Assembly: GCA_902362965.1 (NCBI GenBank)
Contig: CABIYQ010000009.1
Location: forward strand, 1 to 52,976
DNA from: Oscillospiraceae bacterium
GTDB lineage: Bacteria > Bacillota > Clostridia > Oscillospirales > Ruminococcaceae
Reading direction: 5' to 3'
Length of the DNA: 52,976 bases
Positions 47,726 to 52,976 of this stretch are shown in pieces. Position numbers and translations under genes: made by a program. The first letter of the stretch is position 1; every line of letters starts with the position of its first letter. Below the pieces are notes generated by a model. It saw only the letters and a list, made by a program, of their open reading frames with translations. It was not told the DNA's origin and did not search any database.

Positions 47726-48586
47726 TTAATTTATACTTTTAAGATGATCCATTGCCTTTAATATGGCATTCTTTACCTTAGCGGTTACATCACTTTTTTC
47801 GCTCATTATAATTCCTTCTTCTTTTAATTCATTTAGTGTTTTAAATACTTTTCTTACACCATCTGTGGTATCTATGGTTTTGTATAGTTTTTCTAAGTCG
47901 TAGTCGTCTTTAATTACTCCACTTTCAAATAATTTCCAACGTTCTTCTGAACGGAAATACTTTTTTCTTTCTTCAACAGTTTTATTTTTAAGCCAATCGC
48001 ATTTAATAGTGTCCTCATTAATTCCGGCTCTTGCCTTATTACGTGCGTCAAGCTCTTTTTTCCATTTGGGTCTTGAATCTTTTATGTTTTGAGCTTTTTT
48101 ATACCCGAATTTTTTGTTATATAAAGCCACTTGTGATTCATTAATGGGATTAAAATTAAAATCATAGCCTACTTGTATTCCATCATAATAGCAATAAAAA
48201 ATCTTTTTTTCAGAATCAAGGAATAAATGCGTTAAATGTTTCCACCCAGTTACGAGTTTGCTTTTCCCAATTAATTTCTGATGGTTCACATCTATTAGGG
48301 CAAAAGCGCCGCTATCATCATTGTTTTCATGATTATTAGCTGTCTGACATATTGCTAGTGAATTATCAAATGAAATTGTACAGGCGTTAATGAGGGATAA
48401 CGGTTGGTAAATCAATCTTGGGACAAAGTGGTCATCGGTTATAAAAAACAAATCATCAACAAAACAAGCCATAGAATAATCGTGGCTCATATTAAAATTA
48501 ATTTCACTTTTTGGTTTGCTTTTAAATTTATTATATATAATTTGCCTTATTTGTTCTACATCAAAATCTTTCACATCAAAAAACAT
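47726..48586 (-). CDS. unknown protein, cargo operon partner of the DUF4041 gene
   Basis: A 286-residue soluble protein that I do not recognise. The first ~165 residues look beta-rich (SMACFVDDLFFITDDHFVPR, KIFYCYYDGIQVGYDFNFN) and could form a propeller-like or sandwich domain; the middle is strongly charged (PKWKKELDARNKARAG), and the end is helical. The ATG at 48586 follows AGAGGAAC and is 17 bp past the stop of the DUF4041 gene. An in-frame start at 48628 would overlap that gene. Placed between repressor and integrase with a nuclease-like partner, a lysogenic conversion or defence role is inferred. Confidence 0.75.
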   Translation of the reverse strand: MFFDVKDFDVEQIRQIIYNKFKSKPKSEINFNMSHDYSMACFVDDLFFITDDHFVPRLIYQPLSLINACTISFDNSLAICQTANNHENNDDSGAFALIDVNHQKLIGKSKLVTGWKHLTHLFLDSEKKIFYCYYDGIQVGYDFNFNPINESQVALYNKKFGYKKAQNIKDSRPKWKKELDARNKARAGINEDTIKCDWLKNKTVEERKKYFRSEERWKLFESGVIKDDYDLEKLYKTIDTTDGVRKVFKTLNELKEEGIIMSEKSDVTAKVKNAILKAMDHLKSIN

Positions 48587-48602
48587 CGTTACAGTTCCTC
48601 TC

Positions 48603-50027
48603 TCAAACAGCTGCATATTCTTTATCAATCCTTAAACTTTCACGATACTGAGCTGCTTCCGCAACTTTTGTAAAAGTAACAGTTGCATTAAAGTTTTCTT
48701 TAACAACTTTTTCAATATCATCAAGCTTAACTTTAAAAAATTCTTTACGAGGATTTACTTTGTTCACCTGATTATTCTTAAAGGTGTTATGTAAAATTGT
48801 TTCAAGAGCAGGAGCATCCTCGCTGAAAATCATCGCATGAACATCAAATTCAAATGGTACGCTTGCATCTCCTAGTTCCTTTACTCTATCCATTGGTTCT
48901 AAACGTCTGGTCATACCAATTTTATAAACATCATCACCGAACGACCCTATATTACTTATTACATAAACGTAGCCAGCTCGTGTATTTTGTTCACGTTCGA
49001 GAACATTTTCTTTATCCGCTTCAACTTTTTTTAATTTATCTTCTAGTTCACGTATTTTATCAATATACAATTGTTTTTCTGCTTCATTGGATTTTTGCAT
49101 ATATCCCATAAGCTTTGCAATTTCATTTTGAAACTGTTTTTCTTCTTTTTCAATTTTTACTTTTTCCTTTTCTATTTCACGTCTGACCTTTTCTTCTTCT
49201 ACCATTTGTTCACGGATAGCTTTTTGCTGCAAACGTTCCTGTTCTTTTTGATATTGATAAGCGTACATTAAATCGGCTTGTTCTAATTTTATCTCTAAAA
49301 TTTTTTTAGATAAAGAGACTTTATCAGTAGAGAATAGTTTATTTAACGTTTCGAAGCAACGCATAATTTTATTTTTTGAGGAATCGATATTTTTAACTGT
49401 TAGAGCTAAAAGAATAGATGCTGTTTCGGAATTGAAGCATCTAAGCAATTGTTTTGCATCATTTTCAATTTGCTTTTTTAATTCTAATTTATCATACAAA
49501 TCTATATTAACAGCTCTTCCATCTTTTATTATATCTTTTTCTCTTAAGACAGATAAGTTATACTTGCTTTTATATTCCTCTGACGTAATGTTATCTGAAA
49601 TAATAAATTTAGATACTTCATACATGTATTCACCATTTAATTTATTATACTCTTCCTGTAATTTGTTTATTTCAGCATCTAATTTAGTAGCTTTTTTATT
49701 AGCTTCATTAGCAATTGTTTTAATCTCTTTTTTACAATCTTCTATAATTGATTTGGTTTTTTCATCAACAGAGTGTATTTTATTATTATATTCTTCTCTT
49801 AATTTTTCAGCGTCGTTTTTTATCTTTTCGGCTTCCTTTTTACACACTTCTGCATCATCTATCAACTGACATTTATCATATAACTGCTTGTCGTATTTAA
49901 ATTGTAAAATAATTAGTACAATTACACCAACAATTAATATAATTCTAACTCCCCATGAATTAATAATCATTCCCAAAAACATTATAATCGACGTAAGTAT
50001 CATTCGTAAATAAGTCGGATTTTTCAT
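48603..50027 (-). CDS. membrane-anchored DUF4041 / T5orf172 (GIY-YIG-like) protein
   Basis: A 474-residue protein. Two N-terminal membrane helices (about residues 8-24 and 26-43), a coiled coil (45-135), a DUF4041 region (about 135-255), a second highly charged coiled coil (255-345) and a C-terminal T5orf172 domain (about 350-450). The last shows the GIY-YIG core as GYVYVIS and VYKIGMTR, plus an acid in ALETILHNTF. DUF4041-T5orf172 proteins occur in phages and defence-rich regions; the activity is unproven. It is the first gene of a two-gene operon, with AAAGGAG upstream. Confidence 0.85.
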   Translation of the reverse strand: MKNPTYLRMILTSIIMFLGMIINSWGVRIILIVGVIVLIILQFKYDKQLYDKCQLIDDAEVCKKEAEKIKNDAEKLREEYNNKIHSVDEKTKSIIEDCKKEIKTIANEANKKATKLDAEINKLQEEYNKLNGEYMYEVSKFIISDNITSEEYKSKYNLSVLREKDIIKDGRAVNIDLYDKLELKKQIENDAKQLLRCFNSETASILLALTVKNIDSSKNKIMRCFETLNKLFSTDKVSLSKKILEIKLEQADLMYAYQYQKEQERLQQKAIREQMVEEEKVRREIEKEKVKIEKEEKQFQNEIAKLMGYMQKSNEAEKQLYIDKIRELEDKLKKVEADKENVLEREQNTRAGYVYVISNIGSFGDDVYKIGMTRRLEPMDRVKELGDASVPFEFDVHAMIFSEDAPALETILHNTFKNNQVNKVNPRKEFFKVKLDDIEKVVKENFNATVTFTKVAEAAQYRESLRIDKEYAAV

Positions 50028-50181
50028 AAAGTCATACTCCTTTAATATAAAAATATATTAAAATTATACTATATGTGATAATATTTTACAATTCGCATAT
50101 TACAATAATTTTTTAAGGTATTTTTAGCAAAATGTGACAATAATATTGGTAAATACACACAATATATAATGGGGGTAGATT

Positions 50182-50526
50182 TTATTTAGACGCTGTGCAA
50201 CGTTCGTATTCTTCGTTTAGAATAAAATCAACTATCTTCTTACCATGAGGGTCTAAGATGTGATATTTAAGCAATAATTGCCTGTCGGAATCAAAAAGTC
50301 TGTTTTCATTGTTTATTTTAGCACCTTTAAATTCTTCTAAAATATTGTTTACTTTATATACATCGCATAATTTAATTAACATTTCAGCATCAGGTTGCCC
50401 TCTGTTGTTTTCCCATGCATTTACGGTTTTTCCACTTTTACCAACTAATGCTCCAACTTCATCGGCGGTTAACCCAGTATTTTCCCTTAATCTTTTTAGG
50501 GCCTTTGAAATTTGCTCTCTTCCCAT
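50182..50526 (-). CDS. CI-like XRE-family repressor
   Basis: A 114-residue repressor with an HTH at residues 6-60 (LTADEVGALVGKSGKTVNAWEN) and a short C-terminal part ending with LDPHGKKIVDFILNEEYERC, the usual dimerisation tail of small clostridial phage repressors. No LexA-type peptidase is present, so an SOS-independent or antirepressor-based switch is likely. It is divergent from the Cro-like gene, and the operators lie between them. AAAGGAG precedes the ATG. Confidence 0.9.
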   Translation of the reverse strand: MGREQISKALKRLRENTGLTADEVGALVGKSGKTVNAWENNRGQPDAEMLIKLCDVYKVNNILEEFKGAKINNENRLFDSDRQLLLKYHILDPHGKKIVDFILNEEYERCTASK

Positions 50527-50554
50527 ATAATAACTCCTTTTAGATTATACCTAT

Positions 50555-50681
50555 ATTATATACTGTTTTTGGGTTCGTGTCAATAAAAAAATCTAAAAAA
50601 AATAGATTTTTTATTTCAAAAGCGCTTGACATTCTAAAAAACGTAGTGTATAATATAGATACAATCTAAAAAACATAGATT
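50555..50681. promoter_or_regulatory. lysogeny switch: two divergent consensus promoters and three operators
   Basis: Leftward promoter: TTGACA (50578-50583 complement), 17 bp, TATAAT (50555-50560 complement). Rightward promoter: TTGACA (50626-50631), 17 bp, TATAAT (50649-50654). Operators of form AATCTA-N7-TAGATT: 50590-50608 between the two -35 boxes, a degenerate copy at 50631-50649 inside the rightward spacer, and 50663-50681 at the rightward start site. The layout fits repression of the rightward promoter by the CI-like protein. Confidence 0.85.
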
Positions 50682-50708
50682 GAACAAAAAAAGAAAGGTC
50701 GTGAATTT

Positions 50709-50930
50709 ATGTCTACTAATCAGATTATAGACTATTTTAATGCGTATTTAAAAAATAACGGTATTACCAAAGCGCACATAAGCAGAAAAACAGAAATACC
50801 AGCAAATACTATTTCTAAAATTTTGAGAAAAGAAAGAAGATTAATGGCTGATGAATTTCTGGAAATTTGTACGGCTATTAATATTAGCCCTGAAATTTTT
50901 AGAATTAGCGACGAAACCAAATCAGCGTAG
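50709..50930 (+). CDS. Cro-like XRE-family DNA-binding protein
   Basis: A 73-residue HTH protein (ITKAHISRKTEIPANTISKILRKER) with no C-terminal domain. It is the first gene of the rightward early operon, 28 bp after the third operator and preceded by AAAGGTCG. Size and position match Cro or an early activator. Confidence 0.85.
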   Translation: MSTNQIIDYFNAYLKNNGITKAHISRKTEIPANTISKILRKERRLMADEFLEICTAINISPEIFRISDETKSA

Positions 50931-50942
50931 GAGGTGAAAGAT

Positions 50943-51170
50943 ATGAAAATAACCATTGAAACAGAACCTAAAGAAATAGCCGACCTTATAGTTGCGTTAC
51001 AAGGTCAGCAGATTTCTAAAGTAAAGTTCCGATTGGCTACACCTAAGAAAATAAGTGCAGAAGGGTTGTCAGCTTATATTGCCGCAGAATTGATAAATAA
51101 GGCACAGCAAGGTGATGTAAAAAGTTTAAGTATGCTTAAAGAATTGACACAGGATCAATTTGAAGAGTAA
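50943..51170 (+). CDS. small early protein of unknown function
   Basis: A 75-residue acidic protein; no known domain recognised. The central KVKFRLATPKKISAEGLSAYIAAELINKA is predicted helical and resembles small phage accessory proteins only in size and place. The ATG at 50943 is set 8 bp after AGGAGG; a GTG at 50934 overlaps that site. It is 12 bp behind the Cro-like gene. Confidence 0.7.
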   Translation: MKITIETEPKEIADLIVALQGQQISKVKFRLATPKKISAEGLSAYIAAELINKAQQGDVKSLSMLKELTQDQFEE

Positions 51171-51237
51171 ATTCTTAATATTTTTTATCAATAATTTCAG
51201 TTTTAATTACTATAAATTTTTGAAGGAGAATAAAAAT

Positions 51238-51444
51238 ATGGAACATCTTCCTATTGGTCAACAATCAATAATTAATATTGAAGACAAATCTATATTCGGA
51301 CGTCCTCGTGTAGTGAGAATGTCTTTTGAACTGCCTTACCTCGATTGGTGCAGATTCGAAAATTCAGAGCTTTTTCAAAATCTGAAATCTTATCTCGAGG
51401 AACTACAAAAGCAATATATCCAGATTCCGCACCCAGAGAATTAA
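51238..51444 (+). CDS. possible small gene overlapping an opposite-strand gene
   Basis: A 68-codon frame with a strong ribosome site (GAAGGAG, 8 bp) encoding MEHLPIGQQSIINIEDK and beyond. Its last ~155 bp run antisense to the end of the 166-residue gene on the - strand, which looks like the better-supported protein there. It may be a true start joined to foreign DNA (a truncated gene) or a real overlap. No family recognised. Confidence 0.4.
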   Translation: MEHLPIGQQSIINIEDKSIFGRPRVVRMSFELPYLDWCRFENSELFQNLKSYLEELQKQYIQIPHPEN

Positions 51445-51790
51445 TGTTTATTGGAAGTGTTTTAGATTCAATTACTACACTATGATATGGCTTACCGCCA
51501 TGTGACCAAGTGAATTCTTCTGCAATATGTGGTCTGACATCACTATCGAAAAGTGTTTCATTAACTAAAATTTGGATACGAGTTATTGAAATTGGCATTT
51601 GTGACAGGTTGGCTATTTTAAATCGTATAATAAGTAATTCTTTATTGTTATTTCTATCAAACTCATTTAAAGCATATTTGCCAAAACAAATGGTTATCCT
51701 TCTTCGATTAGAAATGTAATGGCAAAAAACATTAATAATAGAAAGAATAAAACCAGTAATACCTATAATATCAACAATAATACTTAGCAT
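51290..51790 (-). CDS. single-pass membrane protein of unknown function
   Basis: A 166-residue protein with one N-terminal membrane helix (residues 2-24), a basic stop (SNRRR) and a beta-rich soluble domain (IRFKIANLSQMPISITRIQILVN, GYIAFVVPRD). The ATG at 51790 follows AAGGGTGG. It is against the direction of the early operon, which suggests an inserted cargo gene (moron). Its soluble part resembles immunoglobulin-like sandwich domains in general pattern only. Confidence 0.72.
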   Translation of the reverse strand: MLSIIVDIIGITGFILSIINVFCHYISNRRRITICFGKYALNEFDRNNNKELLIIRFKIANLSQMPISITRIQILVNETLFDSDVRPHIAEEFTWSHGGKPYHSVVIESKTLPININSLGAESGYIAFVVPRDKISDFEKALNFRICTNRGKAVQKTFSLHEDVRI

Positions 51791-51951
51791 TAATTTCACC
51801 ACCCTTCTAATTCAATTATAGGATAAATGGTGAAACATGTCAATAAAAAAGAAACCGAATCAGTGTAAAGGGGAAAATGTTGGTATGCGATAAAATGCAA
51901 GGGGACAATCAATAGCAACATATTATTAAAAGAGTGAAGAATGTGATTTTA

Positions 51952-52074
51952 ATGAAATTAAATGACGATATTGAAAAAGCGTTAGCCAAGCTGGCTGAGT
52001 AACAAAATTTAGGAGAACTTGCTAAGATTGAAGCGGCCGCTCTTAGTGCAATACAAGAAATGCTGAAAGAATAG
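51952..52074 (+). pseudogene. small helical gene interrupted by an in-frame TAA
   Basis: ATG at 51952 gives MKLNDDIEKALAKLAE, then TAA at 52000, then the same frame goes on as QNLGELAKIEAAALSAIQEM to TAG 52072. Both halves are amphipathic helix of one style, so a single substitution probably broke a ~40-residue gene. It has only a weak ribosome site. The rest of the 51791-52102 gap holds nothing I can name. Confidence 0.4.
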
Positions 52075-52102
52075 CCGGCAGCGTAGACTGTCAGCATGTC
52101 AA

Positions 52103-52489
52103 TCAATTATTTTTCAGTTCGGCTTCTGTTTTAGAAATGACTGATTTTAAATTTTTGGAAAGTTTATTTAGAAATTGAATACGTTCTTCTCGATTAAAGC
52201 TGACATAAAGGCTTAAAAAGTTTTTTTCGAGTTCAGTAAAGTTTGCGGTAAATGCAAGAATTTCAATTGGATCAATTTCAACTTCTGTGTTGCGCCCAAG
52301 AAGATAGTCGACAGATACATTATAAAAATCTGCTATTTTTATAAGAACATCTAAAGATGGTGTTACACTGTTTTTGTCACGTTCATATTTTTGATAAGAA
52401 CTTAAACTGACTTCTAAGATTTTAGACATATCACTTTGACTTAAATTTTTTGCGGTTCGTAATTTCTTAAGTGTATCGTTAATTTTCAT
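52103..52489 (-). CDS. second XRE-family repressor
   Basis: A 128-residue protein: N-terminal HTH (LRTAKNLSQSDMSKILEVSLSSYQKYERDKNSVTPSLDVL, residues ~7-50), VSVDYLLGR linker, and a helical C-terminal region. The ATG at 52489 follows GGGGTGAT. It is divergent from the small gene at 52617, which it may control. Two repressors in one element suggest a second regulated module or a nested insertion. Confidence 0.88.
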   Translation of the reverse strand: MKINDTLKKLRTAKNLSQSDMSKILEVSLSSYQKYERDKNSVTPSLDVLIKIADFYNVSVDYLLGRNTEVEIDPIEILAFTANFTELEKNFLSLYVSFNREERIQFLNKLSKNLKSVISKTEAELKNN

Positions 52490-52616
52490 TTTATCACCCC
52501 TTTTGTACATATTAGCATAATTATTGCTATGTGTCAAGCGGATGAAAGGGAATCATTATTAGTTATTGTAAAAAAAGTAATTAAGAAATCATATAAAATG
52601 AAGGAGAGTGGCTTTA

Positions 52617-52871
52617 ATGAACAAAAAAGAAGAAACTATGAGTTTATGTGACAGAACAGAAGATTATGAAATTTTAAGTGAAGAAATAATTGATGGTTTC
52701 AAAATCGCAAAACTAAAAACTCATGGCGGCGCTATTGTTAGTTGTCGAATTCCAATTCATTCACCCGAAGAACAGGCTAAATTATCAGAAAGAATTTGCG
52801 AAGCAATGATTAAATTCGTTTATCCAGACTTGGATATGTCTAAAGTAAAAAGCATGGAAGTGCAATTTTAA
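52617..52871 (+). CDS. small phage-type protein of unknown function
   Basis: An 84-residue acidic protein (IVSCRIPIHSPEEQAKLSERICEAMIKFVYPD) with no recognised domain; proteins like it are common among small early genes of Firmicute phages. The ATG at 52617 lies 8 bp after AAGGAG; a GTG at 52608 overlaps that site. It is followed after 39 bp by the ParB-like gene. Confidence 0.75.
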   Translation: MNKKEETMSLCDRTEDYEILSEEIIDGFKIAKLKTHGGAIVSCRIPIHSPEEQAKLSERICEAMIKFVYPDLDMSKVKSMEVQF

Positions 52872-52910
52872 AAGGAAAAAACCAATGAACAATTGAAGGA
52901 AGTGAAACCA

Positions 52911-52976
52911 ATGAGAATAAAAAAGGAATATAAAACACTGATACCGCCGTTATCGCCGGAAGAATATCAGTATCTT
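52911..52976 (+). CDS. start of a ParB-like/element protein, cut by the window end
   Basis: An ATG after GAAGGAAG begins MRIKKEYKTLIPPLSPEEYQ. The LIPPLSPEEY motif is common at the start of ParB-like nuclease-domain proteins of phages and ICEs in Clostridia. Only 22 codons are visible, so the assignment is tentative. Confidence 0.45.
   Translation, partial: MRIKKEYKTLIPPLSPEEYQYL

Larger units (their letters stand above)
45150..52976. mobile_element. left part of a phage-like integrative element inserted in cotJC
   Basis: The segment begins at the broken cotJC and carries a large serine recombinase, a toxin-antitoxin pair, cargo genes, a CI/Cro-like switch and small early genes, in the order found in prophage lysogeny modules. 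Its base composition is visibly more AT-rich than the preceding biosynthetic genes. No structural, conjugation or lysis genes are visible, so whether it is a prophage, ICE or smaller element is open. The right end lies beyond the window. Confidence 0.8.

Overview
The window looks like a chromosomal segment of a low-GC, endospore-forming Clostridia, most likely in the Oscillospiraceae/Ruminococcaceae. The evidence is the canonical Gram-positive rimP-nusA-rnpM-ylxQ-infB-rbfA-nrnA-truB-ribF cluster, a class I fumarase alpha subunit, a clostridial iscS-iscU pair and a cotJ spore-coat locus. Genus cannot be settled from sequence reading alone. No rRNA, tRNA, CRISPR array or insertion sequence was seen.

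Layout. 303-6581: fatty-acid initiation genes fabH (-) and fabD (+), then aroE-aroK-amidohydrolase-fumarase alpha (+). 6926-12085 (-): a small unknown gene and a four-gene Gld-like ABC exporter locus (ATPase, permease, GldG-like, DUF4340). 12168-21716 (-): gltX and the translation/transcription cluster. 21859-25485 (-): an orphan solute-binding lipoprotein, iscU-iscS and rnhA. 25946-37822 (+): a nearly complete branched-chain amino acid region (ilvB-ilvN-ilvC, ilvD, leuC-leuD-leuB, a DUF815 AAA ATPase, ilvA, ridA) behind a structured leader with an attenuator-like terminator; leuA and ilvE are not here. 38014-40705 (+): serC and serA. 41049-44492: AraC regulator divergent from a MATE exporter, then an aldo/keto reductase. 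44630-45161 (+): cotJA, cotJB and only the first 14 codons of cotJC.

From about 45150 to the end of the window lies the left part of an integrated phage-like element. Its large serine recombinase ends a few bases from the broken cotJC. It is followed by a hicAB toxin-antitoxin pair, two cargo-like genes (one a membrane-anchored DUF4041/T5orf172 protein), a CI-like repressor divergent from a Cro-like gene across a compact operator region with two consensus promoters, small early genes and a second repressor. The other end of the element, and the rest of cotJC if it survives, lie outside the window. The arrangement resembles the sporulation intervening sequences that are excised in the mother cell to rebuild a sporulation gene, but excision is not shown here.

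The main unexplained structure is a family of modular intergenic repeats with a period of about 100-105 bp at 1-285, 2690-3188, 6590-6902, 25580-25948, 39097-39490 and 40760-40953. Units share a constant head but carry different bodies. Outward-facing ends of the arrays are closed by perfect palindromic hairpins whose stem sequences change on both arms together (CTTAC/GTAAG, CCAGC/GCTGG, CAAGC/GCTTG). A second hairpin-rich repeat follows fabD and ilvD.
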